This document shows, piece after piece, positions 34,001 through 45,502 of a stretch of DNA of 64,000 nt; position 1 is the first letter of the stretch; each line of letters opens with the position of its first letter. The notes beneath the pieces are model-generated. The model was not told the origin of the DNA. It made no database searches and worked only from the letters and a program-made list of their open reading frames with translations. The position numbers and the translations under genes were made by a program. The DNA is from Eudorina sp. 2006-703-Eu-15 (lineage: Eukaryota; Chlorophyta; Chlorophyceae; Chlamydomonadales; Volvocaceae): assembly GCA_003117195.1 (NCBI GenBank), contig BDSI01000063.1:62001-126000 (forward strand), given 5' to 3'.

Positions 34001-36340
34001 GCGGGGGCACCTCGCCCCCCTGGGGTCAGGCGGCCGGATCTGGGGCCTCGTCCCCCATCGACCTGGAGACGCTCTGAGGCCATCATGCGCCATCATGGCC
34101 CCCCCCCCACACACACGGGAGGGATGCTGCACCGCGCGTCCCCGATCCCAGACGTGCTGTCCACCGCACCCCCGAAGCCCCTCCAGCCGGTCCACCCACA
34201 ACCCACCCACCCACGCATCCAGCACTCCCTCCCTCCCTCCCTCCCTCCCACCTACCACCCCACCCCACCACCACCACCCAGCCCCCTAGAGGCCCCACCG
34301 CGCCGCACCTCCTGCGCCAGCTCCACCGCCCGCTGCAGGAGGCCCTCACTGTACAAGCTGTACGACGACAGAAACACCCAGCCGCAGCCCGCAAAGTCCT
34401 CAGCGCTCAGGTCCTCGCAGCGCGTGGTCACCTGCGGCGGCGGCGGCAGGGCAGCAGGGTGGGAGGGAGGGCGGGGCAGGGCGGACACGACACCGACCAG
34501 AAGCGCCCACGGCGGGGAGTGGTGAGGGTGGTGCGCAGAGCAGAGCAGGATACCCGCCTGGGGTCCGTCGTACCCCCGTCCAGCCACTCCACAGAGAGAG
34601 CACGAGTGGGTGGGGAGTGGCGAGTGACTGGACATGCAGACAGGGCCGGCTGGCCGGCCGCGCGGCGCTGTGGGCATTGCCCCATCTCTACCCCCCCTTT
34701 TTGTCAATCAAGACAGCGTAAGCACAAACAAGTCGGCGGAAGCCTCCTCAGCTCCCCTCCCCTACGGCCGCACCGCCCCCTCCCCCACCCCGAAACCATC
34801 GGGCCCCTTGGACGCGCACTGGAGCGCTCCACACCCCCCGGGCCCCGTGTCTCAACACCGCGGTCGTACAGGCAGCGGCATATGCTGCACCACTGACCCA
34901 CGACTCCCACGACTCCACCCCAACACTTCGACTTCCACTCCCAGCCACCCCCCCCCCGCCCAGCATTCCCCCCCCGCCCTGCGCCTCACCCTGGGGTCCA
35001 TGTAGGTCCGCATGGTGCGCTCTCCGTCACTCGTGAGGATGGCGGAGCGGCCTGAGGGGGGGGGGGCCACAGCCGCAGGGGACGCGGCGCAGCCCATCCG
35101 CGGCCGACCCAGATCAGATCATCCACCCCGCCCTCAAAGTCCGGCCAGCGGCGGCGCATATGCTGTGTTTGGCTCCTGCGCGCTTCGCTGCCCAGTAGCT
35201 ACAGACAGTGTTACGTCATAAGGCCGCCACAGCGTTACCCGCCCAAGTCAGGCCCCCGCTACCACCGCTCTGTCCTCCCATCCGCCCGGTGTCAGCTACT
35301 CACCCACCCACCCACCACCCACCCACCCACCACCCACCCACCCACCCAGCCACCTCACCTGTGGATCCCTCCGGCTTGACGCGCATGCGGTCAGTGCTGA
35401 CGCCCGCACGCCGCAAGGAGCTGCTGTACAGTGACCCCCACTCGTCCGCACCACGTGACCCCACCTGGGAGCAGACACGTGGTGGCGAGGTCAAGGAGGG
35501 GTAAAGGACATTGGTGGACGTATTGAAGCGGTCAAGGGGCGGACTCTTAAGCGAAGGCGCTGAGACCAAGGGCACCGCCGGATGCAGCTGGGCGCCATCA
35601 CAAAGGACATCAGGACTGGGCAATGATAGCTGCAGAAAGCGGCTCTCTGGGTTCTAGGCGCCCAAATGAAAGGACAGTGCGACCACCGGCGCAGTGTCGG
35701 TCGTGCTCTCTAATCCGGATGCAAATGCGATGCGGGTTGCTCCAAGGTCCGGGGGAAAGGTGAACGTGCAGGTGGCAGTTGCAAGTTCGCATAGAAACAG
35801 TTGCAGCAGGGATGCAGGGGTTGGGGTTGCGTGATCGGGAATGGTGTGTGCCTCAGTGGGTTGGCACTGACCACTTGAACTTGCGTTCCGAAGCCAGTTG
35901 CCAGGGCGCGCCCAACATTGGATGCCGATCCCCCGGCTTTAGATTGAAATTCTCCAACGGTGGCGAGGATGTGGCGCAGCTCCTCCAGAGAGCACCGCTT
36001 GCTGCCTGCCACCTGTCCGGTCAGCACCCAAGTCGTTGCATTTCAGTAGTCAAACAACACGAAAATGCAGCTAAGCATGAGCTGACGTTTTATAACTCAG
36101 CACTGTGCAAGGTGTATAAAGGCGTGCATGGCGTGAAAGAGTAAGAAGAGCGTCAAACGCACGAATGTGACGTCCGCCCGCCTCGTGGTCAACTCAACGT
36201 ACCTCATCTCCAACTAACTGAAGCAATGTTGAACGCTCTACAGATGCCACGTGGTCGACAAGAGCCGAAACTTGAAGCACAGCAACCCGGACGCCATGTG
36301 AAGTAGCCGTTCGTTCAGCCTCGTCAGGTGGCGGCGACAT
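28041..36340 (-). CDS. PfkB-family kinase fused to LOG-type phosphoribohydrolase
   Basis: Fifteen exons (minus): 36203-36340, 35872-36012, 35359-35464, 34990-35051, 34309-34431, 33849-33917, 33383-33427, 32796-33106, 32034-32173, 31780-31832, 31356-31475, 30129-30275, 29528-29581, 28875-29078, 28041-28643. All phases close, giving 771 aa. Residues ~15-378 form a PfkB/ribokinase-type kinase: AGGSASN (72-78), SDGERTMRTY, CNEDEAQ, and DTTGAGD (321-327) with catalytic Asp327. Residues ~380-600 are a LOG/TIGR00730 fold: VYFGSARL, WTGGGPGMM (447-455), CKYLPTRK and PGGLGTMDE (525-533). LOG enzymes release the base from cytokinin or purine riboside monophosphates. The C-tail is acidic, then Ala-rich. 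An Ala tract also sits in the kinase after CNEDEAQ. The join is inferred from phase: exon 9 could instead read through to TAG near 32010. Confidence 0.82.
29148..29216. repeat. 10-11 bp tandem repeat (GGGGACATGA)n
   Basis: About six copies in the intron between the last-but-two and last-but-one LOG exons. Confidence 0.9.
30281..30317. repeat. (GGCA)n microsatellite
   Basis: Tetranucleotide run just upstream (transcript sense) of the exon carrying GGGPGMM. On the minus strand it supplies a pyrimidine-rich TGCC tract near the acceptor. Confidence 0.9.
35297..35352. repeat. (CCAC)n tandem repeat
   Basis: CCACCCAC units in the intron after the third exon of the kinase-LOG gene. Confidence 0.9.
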
Positions 36341-37668
36341 GCTTGCCCCTTTCCTCAACTTACGTGCGAAATGAGAAGTAAATGCTTCTGTTGGGAATGT
36401 GCGAACTTTAACGCCGAGACCGGAGAGTCGTCACTTGTCGGTTATAATTACCTGACAATACCAACAGCCAGAGGTGTAATTACTTTCGGCACTTAATCAG
36501 CTAAGGCATCCTTTCCGGAAATTGAGGAGCCAATTGCAGTGTGCAGAGTGTGTCACACTGTAGACTGTACCGTCCTTGTCACAGTCCCGTTGTAACTGTC
36601 AACGGAAAAACTGCCGACAATAATGATCTTGTCTTCTTGCGTGCGGCCTGCGGCGCTGTGACCGTGTGGATATTGTATGCTACAGAAATTGTGTCAACAG
36701 GATGCTCCATGGCATTTGCGAGCTAACGCGGATCTACCGTAACTGCTTTTCGGCCGGGACGACCGAATCTGTTTGTACGTTGTCGTCCCTGAGAAATCAG
36801 CACTTCACCGCGATTTGTTTGATGTTATATTTGCAGTAGTCGAAGTCTGTCGTTAGCTAGAGGTGATTGGTTTGTGGACGATACAGAAAGGCCCTGCGTG
36901 GCTCTGCCGTTCCCTGCCGTTCCCGCCCACCCAGCGCATTCACTGAGCTGGTCATGCTGATTTGGCCGGCTGGTTTTAAATATGTATAATTTAATCACGG
37001 TACAGTGGACACCGCGGGTCATCGGTGACAGCCGCAGCCTCCTCGCGGCACACTGCAAAACCTGGCAAAACAAATGCCCGCCGCCATGGCGCACCTTGGC
37101 GCACCGGACAGGCTCCGCAAGCGCACCGGAGCACACCCCGAACCTTCTCGACCCACATCACCTGAACTGGCTCTACTGTTTTTGTAACCGTTACTGTTTG
37201 TGAATGTTTCGAAGTGCAGTCCTCGCATAGCGCTCAAGGCTCTGTTGGTTATGACTGGGTCGTGGCCTTTCCTGTGCTGGTAAGCGCAGTTTTGGGTCGT
37301 GGCTGACATTTACTGCTGGCAGCGCTATGAGGGTGAGCCTCTTCTTGCCTACCCCACTGCATGTGCGACTTCATTGTATGAACGAATGAACGTTACAGCG
37401 GACCCCAAAGGGATCACCGGTGTATACCAGGGCAAGCCCCAGCAGGCCCCACCGCCAAGGCGGCAGGACACCTCCACACCTCAACGCCGCACCCAAAAAC
37501 ACACCGGGCCATGACCCCACCCAGCCAGACACCGAGCAAGCAGAGGCGCGCAGCGGGGCAACACTACCAAAGGGATAGGCACAGCAGAGGGCAGAATCCC
37601 CAGAAGTGGATAAAGCCAAGCACAGGGGAGGTCGCCCACACAGGCACCCCATCACCCAGCTACCACCA
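36341..37668. other. Gene-free stretch, left of the MITE; kinase-LOG promoter side
   Basis: No gene recognised. It is AT-richer than its surroundings and includes the upstream region of the kinase-LOG gene. The segment 37376-37420 loosely resembles 26545-26590 (a shared ...GAATGAA..CGTTACA.CGG.ACCC...AAAGGG pattern), suggesting a dispersed repeat. Confidence 0.45.
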
Positions 37669-37676
37669 CCCCTGAG

Positions 37677-38182
37677 CAGTGTTGCTATCTTAAATAAAAA
37701 GAATATTTACGGGCAAAAATCCCGGAAATTTTCTATTTCCCGGACCCCCAAAAAACCTGCGAGATTTCATTTATTTGACGCTGTGGAGAGCCGGAAACCT
37801 GCCCTGCCAACTGTTTTTCAGACTGCCAAAAAGGCCTGGAAATCTGCAGGCGCAGGGGCAATTCCTGCGTCGTACACCTGTCTACCGCCAAAACACACTC
37901 TGATGCCGTGTCCTTAACTCCTGGTTACCCTCCCATATGCATCCGTGACGCAAGGAAAGCGCGCTTCAGCCCTCCAAGACTGAGAATCCCTGTCGTAGCT
38001 GTGGTAGCAGTGGCCCTGCTGCCGAATCACGCAGAAATATTTCCGGCCTGCCTCAGAGGTTTTTATTTCCTGGCACCTAGGAAGGCCCCCAAAATCTGCC
38101 CTGCCAAAGGTTTTTTGGCTACTGGCGACAGGCCGGAAACCTGCGGAATTTTATTTCCCCGTTTTGGAAGATAGCAACACTG
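37677..38182. mobile_element. Non-autonomous hAT-type MITE, 506 bp
   Basis: Perfect 15-bp terminal inverted repeats CAGTGTTGCTATCTT (37677-37691) and its complement (38168-38182). They are flanked by a perfect 8-bp target-site duplication CCCCTGAG (37669-37676 and 38183-38190). An 8-bp duplication with a CAG-starting TIR is the hAT signature. The interior is AT-rich, has no transposase frame, and contains three related blocks built on CTGCCCTGCCAA and CCGGAAACCTGC. Intact ends and duplication suggest a fairly recent insertion. Confidence 0.92.
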
Positions 38183-38190
38183 CCCCTGAG

Positions 38191-39213
38191 GCACCCAACG
38201 CTGCACCCTCTCGAGGTCTTGGAAGACCCACGCCTGGCTCGTGACACTGCCCAGCGACCGCTAGTGGAGTAGCCCGCATCAGAAAAAATACCTAGGCCAA
38301 GCAATAACACACCAACGGGAGCCCTGCCTCCTACCCAATCTGAGGGCAGGCCAGGTCCCCAACTTGAGCCCCGGGTCTGATAACCCGAATACAAACAGGT
38401 AGAGGGCGGGGAACCCGTGCCTCATCCCTCATCAGGAGCAGGCCCCGCACACCTCAAGACTCCCCCCGACACTTTCAAGAAAGGGTGGAAGGGGCCCGCC
38501 GAGGTCCATCCACGTCGTGGTCCAGCGTGGCCCAACGGCCTCGGGTAGCTGTATTGCTGGTCGACACTCTCACCATACGCTCATTCATCACTTTGCCTTT
38601 GAAACACACATTGGTCCTGCACCGCCCTCATACCTGCCTGGTACAGACCGCGGTCCCCGCCGTACATCCCCTGACCTCCCGTATTCGCTCGCGGTGCTCT
38701 AGCGGCGTAGATTTGCGCAGGAGGCCGCGTGGTCAGACACAGGGAGGTCATGATGATTGCTTAGGACCAGCGCGCTTGGAAACGCATGCGTATGTGCCGG
38801 TATGCATGCGAGGGCATACGTAAGCTGAACGTAACCCGTAACCAATTACCACTAGAACCGTATTGGCTAAAAGACAAACCATTTGCCACTTCAACGACCT
38901 ATAATGTGCATAAGTTGTGACCTGCTGGAGCCGTAGCAAGCGCCTGCCCAGTTGAAGTTCGGTCTGTTCGGAGTCTTCCGTTGGTTGGCCGATTCGCCGT
39001 GCTGGCAACAGACGTCACAACCGTTGCGCCATTCACAAATTATTAATACTCGTGCGCTTCAATCAATACATGCAAAGTATTTATTTGTATCGAAAAAACA
39101 AGTTCTGCCGTCGTAATACGGTAACCTGCCTCGGTTTTGAAGCTAAGGCCAAACTCCGTGACATTCACATTTGCGAAGCCTTATCGCAATCGCAAGCACT
39201 TCGGCAATAAACA
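38191..39213. other. Gene-free stretch right of the MITE, promoter of the MAGL-like gene
   Basis: No exon supported on either strand. The last ~170 bp before ATG 39214 are AT-rich and probably hold the promoter and 5' UTR. Confidence 0.45.
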
Positions 39214-42200
39214 ATGGTTAAGACCAGTGGTTTCTTCAAAAATTCCCGCGGGCAGAAGCTATACACCGCAGAGTGGATTCCCGAAGAAGGAGATGTGAAC
39301 GCAGTGATTTTCTGGAATCATGGCTTCGGCGGTAAGCAGGAAGGATGGGCGGAGTGCATTGGGCCAACGTGCCCGGCACCTGCTTGAAATCCCTTTTGAA
39401 GGCACTTTAACAGCTCGCGCCTGGCGATGCCTGTCGCAGAGTACATTGACCGCTTTGACGCAAGTAAGTACCTGTTGACTGGGGCTACATGACGGTGGAT
39501 GGCCAAGATTGCGAGCGTTCGATGCGACCATCATGGTTCCGGACGTTTCGGGCCTGCATACGGCGTTCAGTGCCGAGGCCGCGCTTGAGGCGGCATCATC
39601 AGGTTCTATAATAATACAAATACCGACGAAAGGTGCAGCACGAAATCCACGGGTTCCTGTCATCCCGCGCCCCCACTCCCCCTCGGCGTTCGAAACCCAC
39701 CCACCCACCCTGCCCTGCTGCTGCGCCACGGCGCATTTAGCCAGCAACCCACATGCACCTACAACCACACATGCATCTTTTCTACTTGGAACAGGCTTCA
39801 AAGCCTGGAATGCCGCTGGCATCGCGGTCTTCGGCTTCGACGCGCACGGCATGGGCCTCTCAGAGCCTTTGGACGATCCCAGCCGCGCCCTGATCCGCCG
39901 CTTCTCTTTCCTGGTGGACGATGTTCTGAAGTACCTTGATGAGGTCCTCTATCCCGCCCTCAAGACCAAGAACATCGCGGCCCCCATTATCGTCGGCGGC
40001 GACAGTCTGGGCGGCCTGGTGGCGGCGTACGTTGCGCTTGAGCGGCCCAACGCTTTCGCTGGACTCGTCATGCAGTCCCCGGGTAAGGCAATGGGTCATA
40101 AGGATTGGTATTGGCATGGTGACAGTGACCTTCGGTATGGTGACAGTGACCAAACACCCAGTGACTTCAGAGACCACATCACTTGTTAATGTCAAGTTTC
40201 GTAGCGAGCTTCGAAGTCGCATTTTTATGGTTGTCACCTGCCAAGGATCGGAATCCACGCCCATAAAGCCCTCCGGAAGGGACCCAGATCTGGGCCGGGG
40301 CGTTCCGCAGGAGCGGGTTGTTGCGCTGCCTTGGCAACATTATTTCAGTGGCACACACATACATAACGTACATATATTAGTAGCACACACGGGTACATTA
40401 TTTACGCACACGGGCAATCGTGGGGCACTATCGCACCCGTGGCATAACACGTACTCTTGCCCCGCCCACCGATCAGCACACGACGACACGCGGTCGAGGT
40501 ACAGCTTTCCGACCACCTCACGGCGTGTTGTAGGCGTGACCAGTAGCACACATACAAGGTTGAGGTAGCGACTGAGAACGTCAAGAGTGTTCAAGTAGTA
40601 TCACTTCTCCCCTGCCGTCACGTCACCAGTCCACAAACCGTCCATGCCTTCCACCGCCCCTCAACCCGCTGTGATGCACGTGCCGCGCCCGATGTTCTGC
40701 CCTTTTTCTCGCAGCCATTGATGTGGAATGGAACCCCCTGCTCAGGTAGGTGGGCCTCGTCCGACGGTCCGTGGTCTAGGTGCCGGTAACGGTCGAGCGC
40801 GAGCGGAGGAGGACCGTGGATGTGCTTACGCGGGACTGGGTTGTGCGACAGCCAACTGGGTTCATGCAGTGTACACAGCACGATTTTCGGGGGGGGGGGT
40901 CTGTTTGTGCGAAACATCAGGAGAGCATTAAGCTGTTTGAGTGAAGCTTCCTGCAGCAGGGTTTCATGGGGCCACGGTTTCTGACGGAGGCACTTTGCAC
41001 CGGGCGCTCGATTCTGTAGGATGGTTGCGGGCGTGAAAGGAATCGCGCGGTGACTCAGGCGAAAACTAGAACCTTTCCCGTTTCTCCATACTGCAATACT
41101 TAAACCTGTCCGGCTTCTACACCTGCAATACTGCAACCGGATTCTCCATCTGCAACACACATTCGAAGGTTCCAGGCGGCTGTTGGCAATTTGCTGGCGT
41201 TGCTGGTGCCCAAGGCCAAGCTGGTGCCTGCCGTGCGGCCCGAGGACATGAGCCAGGACCCGGCGGTGGTGAGTGGAGGCGGGCTAGCTTGCCGGGTGTA
41301 GTTAGTTGTAGTTGGGGCTGGCGGAGTGACAAGTTGTCAGCGTTGGCCAGGGTTCACTCCGGTCACGCCCACCCGAGTGTGTGCCGATGGCGTAGCCTTG
41401 TGCTGCGGAAGCCCGGACCTGCTGAAGTTCTCCGCGGCTGTCTTCTTGTAAGTCGCACCTCCACCGCTGCCGCTGCAGGTCAAGGAGTATTTGGAGGACC
41501 CCATTATCTACAAGGGCAACGTGAAGGCGCTCTCTGGGAACGAGATCCTCAAGGTACCTGACAAGCTGTTGCCTGCCGTACGGTACCAATGCGCGACACC
41601 CCACCCGACTCCGGCGCCATGCAGGCTTTCCGCAACCTGAGCGCGAAGCGCAAGGAGCTCAAGTTGCCCATCTTCGCCGTGCATGGCACCTCCGACAACT
41701 GCACAAGTCTGTCGGTGAGAAAGGAAGTCCCTTGTTGCAGTGGGTGGCCAAGTATGCATTACCCTTTCGGCGTGGACGACCGCGGCATTCAGGCGCCAGG
41801 GAAGCTCTCGTCAGACCGACCCAGTTTCTTGGCATCCAAGCAAATCAGGATAGACCGCGGAGCACCGCGCCCTGTGATTTGAGGCTGCCATTGCCTGCCT
41901 GGGATGGTGCCCAGCCAGGGTAATAGGCTGCAGCGTCCTTGTGTTGTCACACACGGTACCGTTTCTGCTGTGCGCGTCAGGCGACCCGCGAGCTGTGCAA
42001 GAACGTCTCCAGCACCGACGTGACGCTGAAGGAGGTGCCCGGGGGCTACCACGAGCTGCTGTTCGGGCCCGAGAAGGACGAGGTGCGCGCGGACATCAGG
42101 GACTGGGTCCTGGCGCACGCCGAGGCGGCGAAAGCTGCGGCAGCCAAGGAGGCTGACTCGGCGGCGGCAGCAGCGGCGGATCCAGCGCCCGTGGCAGATA

Positions 42201-42391
42201 CGCCGGCCCCAGCAGCGGCCGAGAAGGCAGCTGGCGACGCGCCGGCCGCGGCAACCGTGACTGGTGCTGCTGAGGAGACCAAACCTGCGGAGGTGCCGGT
42301 GGAGTCCGCGGCGACGCCGGTCCCGCCAGCTGCGGGTGCTGACGAGGCGGCCGCTTCGGACAAGGTTGCGGAGAAGGTTGCGGAGAAGTGA
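39214..42391 (+). CDS. Monoacylglycerol-lipase-like alpha/beta hydrolase
   Basis: Serine hydrolase of the MAGL/lysophospholipase type. Eight exons: 39214-39331, 39440-39463, 39795-40082, 40715-40745, 41169-41268, 41479-41553, 41625-41714, 41981-42391. Phases agree, giving 378 aa. It begins MVKTSGFFKNSRGQKLYTAE, with the oxyanion motif FWNHGFGEYIDRF, FDAHGMGLSEP, the nucleophile elbow GGDSLGG (Ser118), the acid HGTSDN and the His in GGYHELLFGPEKDEV. The cap region includes IDVEWNPLLR and KLVPAVRPEDMSQDP, a plant-MAGL-like order. A ~75-residue Ala/Pro/Glu tail ending KVAEKVAEK is lineage-specific low complexity. No signal peptide is evident, so a cytosolic or oil-body-associated enzyme is plausible. 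The substrate is inferred from family only. Confidence 0.95.
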
Positions 42392-42648
42392 CAGCACAGC
42401 GGGATGGCATCGTCGTTGCATAAAGTGCATCGCCAGAGAATGTCTGCGGCTAAATAAGACGATGGAATCGAGTGGTCAGAGGATGGCTGTGTACTGGTGT
42501 GGACTGACGTGAGCAGCAAGCGTGCCCACAAAACGCTATGATTCGTTCCTCGACTTGGCATGCGTGCAGTGCTTTGTACGGTAATATTCTTTCTGTACAG
42601 GTCCAAATCTGGGTTTCCCGCTTTTCTGTCCGTTTGCTGGTGGGCAGG

Positions 42649-42653
42649 TGTAA
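42649..42653 (+). terminator. TGTAA polyadenylation signal of MAGL-like gene
   Basis: Located 258 nt after the stop codon, in the usual range for algal 3' UTRs. Confidence 0.65.
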
Positions 42654-45350
42654 AGTATTTGCGTTGTGATGCGAGTACCTTGGCCCTTGCGACTTGCTGG
42701 AGTTCTTGTGGTGTACGTCAGTCGCTCTGGTGCGAAGTATGTTGTCGTCTTGTCGTATGATACGTGCGGAGTGAACGTTATCCTAAACCAGAATGGCGTG
42801 TGCCGTGTGCAGTTTGAAAGCAACAGGCTGCCCTCAGCGGCTTCCGAGCATGGCGCGGCGGCCATTCGCCACACCTAGGTGTTTCGGTGTACCTTAAAGA
42901 TAAATATTCCTTTGAGCAAGCGTCATTTCTGAACCGGTAATGCTGTTTCCCAATACATACCATGCCATACATGTTAAGCGGCTGTTAAGCCATGCCCTTG
43001 CTGCTGTAAGTTACTCCGTACGCACCAGACCATAACATATCAGGGAAGCTTTTACCATCGCCCCCGCATCGCCGTGCGGTATGCAGCTGACCTTCGAATA
43101 CGGTCTTGCATTCTTACATGTAGCACATGTACAGCTTGCCGCCAAAAGACGCGAGCGCTTCCCCTGATGGTTTTGGATTTGATTCGGCAGCCTCTCAGTC
43201 GCCGGCTTGCCGCAACCTGCAGCCCGCAAACCCAGAAGCCTCCTGAAGCCTCAACAACCCATTCCCTCTTCAACACCAACGGCAGCGCTAAACCAAGCGG
43301 CAGCCTTATCACCCGGACAGTGCATCCTCCCAGCCGACGGAACACCGGTAACTCACCTTCCCCCGGCGGACTAACCTCCCGTTCGTCTTCGATCAGATTA
43401 CCACAAGCCACCACCAAGCCCAAAAATACCCACAGGCAACCCAACAGGAAATCGTCACTGCGGGGCCGCGGGTTCAAACAATAAAAAAGATGACGGACCA
43501 GGTATGACGCATCGTCACAATCAACTCGTGCGTCAGAGCGCAGTACCCACCACTCGTGGACCAAGGGACCGAGTTGGTGACACAATCCTGAATCAAGGAC
43601 CAGTCTTCAAGCGAGTCAGGACGGTGGGAAAGGAATGGGTGGAACAGGTGAATCGTCAGTAGGCGAGGTCAATGTGGCCCGGGTGTCAGTCAGGAGAGTC
43701 GGTGTGTCCCCAGGTCATGAAACGCTTCTGGCCAGCAAAGGAAACCCAGGACATCGGCACGACCGCGAGAACCTCGGTCAACTTATCTCCGGAAATCCCC
43801 CAGGAAACCGGCGTCGCTCATAGATAATGTCAAGACGTATTTTGAAATAGCGCGACCAATTCTCGCAAACATCTGAATACTGCAAACCCGAAGGCGCCCG
43901 GTGCTGTGCGCACACCCCAATTCAGGCGTGCCAGCTGGCGGCCCGCGACAGGTTCCGACCCCAGCGGCCGCTTGCATTCAGGGACTGTCATTCCACCTTC
44001 CCTCCGAGGGACTGCGCCGCGTACACCGGCAACCTATCATCCATGTTGTGTTCGCACCGCCGAGAGAAACCTTCCACCCCCCCTCTGTATCGTCGGCCCC
44101 AGCATGCCGTCGTGACGCCGACACAGTCATCCGTGCCTGTCTGTCTCCGCCCAACGATACATTTCAAAGCGTCCGCATCCGCACTCGGCTCATCCGGGAA
44201 AACACAGCCTGGCAGTCGCCCCCATCGCAGGACCTGAGCGACAGACCCCCGGGGGCCAGCCCCGCGAATGAGCCAAGGCAGCACCCACTCCACGGGAAGA
44301 AACAAACGGAACCTTCGACCTTTCCGAACTGCGCTCTTTCTCTATTCATTCGACTCACCTCTTGAAACGGCTTCTACGCCACCCCACACCCCGCCCCCGG
44401 GCTGCTGGCCCCCGGACTGCTGTCGCACTCAACCTCCACCACACCCCCTCCTCTCAAACACGGCTGTGTTTGCGATTGCCAACGCAAGGCACTCGTTCCA
44501 AGACACCCAGGCAGCCCAGCCCGGCTAGCGCTGTTCGGGCCCAACCAAATGGGCCACGCCGCCACCCCGGTGGCCGCACTCAGTCTCGGCCGCGTTTCGT
44601 CCCCCGGCCGTGGCGGTTGCGAAATCACCCCACGACTGGCCTCCGTGCGAGCGGCCCCGCACCAGCAATTACCCTTGAACCAGGAATGACCATTGGCCGG
44701 CTGTTGCGCAGTGTGCCGCACCGGCTGTGCACGCAGCCACATGGCAGCAGCGGCGCAACACTGACTGTCGCCAAACCTCGACCCTTGGACAACCACGACC
44801 ACTGACCTTCACCGCTTCGCCTGGACTCCTCTCCTCCCGCACAGCTTTACACCATACCAATGTAAGAGGCAATCCGTTTCGGTCAGTTCCGTACGGTTGT
44901 GGGCCTTGGCACCAAGTCCGAACGCGGGGTCTGCGAATGGCTCGACAACACTTAACAGCAAACACATACACACACATAGTAGTGTTGTGGGTGCACAGAC
45001 GCGCTCCGGTGAAGCCTTTGGGCCGCTGGGTCGCCAGACCGTGTTGCGCCGCGCGACGTCCTCGCTGGGGCGCCAGCGACGAGCCTCCTCTCTGCGCCGG
45101 GCGGCAGGTAACAGCCCGCCGCTGCCTCTTTGAGCTATGGAGGGATGTTGTGAATCATCAGGGTGACACGCCAGTGCAATCCGCGAGAGCCGCTGGGTGG
45201 GAGAGACCAAGAGACAGGACGTCACGCCCCGGGCAACATACTTACTTGCACACAAAGAGAAACCAACACGCGACCAACACATACTTGACACTCCCCGTCA
45301 TCACCAAACAACGACCAACCGTGTGGCAAACACAACGCAAAAACATGGGT
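42654..45350. other. Gene-free convergent region
   Basis: I found no exon with family motifs on either strand. Frames of 100-220 codons exist on both strands but show no splice-consistent neighbours and have biased Arg/Pro/Ala composition typical of GC-rich shadow frames. Confidence 0.45.
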
Positions 45351-45366
45351 TTACAGTGGGTTTACA
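45351..45366 (-). terminator. Two TGTAA polyadenylation signals of the Asp-nucleophile hydrolase gene
   Basis: On the minus strand TGTAA occurs at 45362-45366 and again at 45351-45355, 136-152 nt after the stop. The pair comes from a short GGGTTTACAGT duplication. Confidence 0.65.
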
Positions 45367-45502
45367 GTCCGGGCGCATAGTTCTTGGAAGAGCGAGGATG
45401 CTTTGACCTGGGGTCACGGCAGGGACGGCCAGGCGTCCAGACGGCCCCGGCTGCGTGTGTCGCGGCGTCACCCGCCTGCATCGCCACCACCGGCCCCACT
45501 CC

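Noticed and set aside
43052..45380. Several 130-217-codon frames on both strands as candidate genes
   Set aside because: No family motifs, overlapping opposite-strand frames, no coherent splice partners; treated as convergent intergenic DNA.
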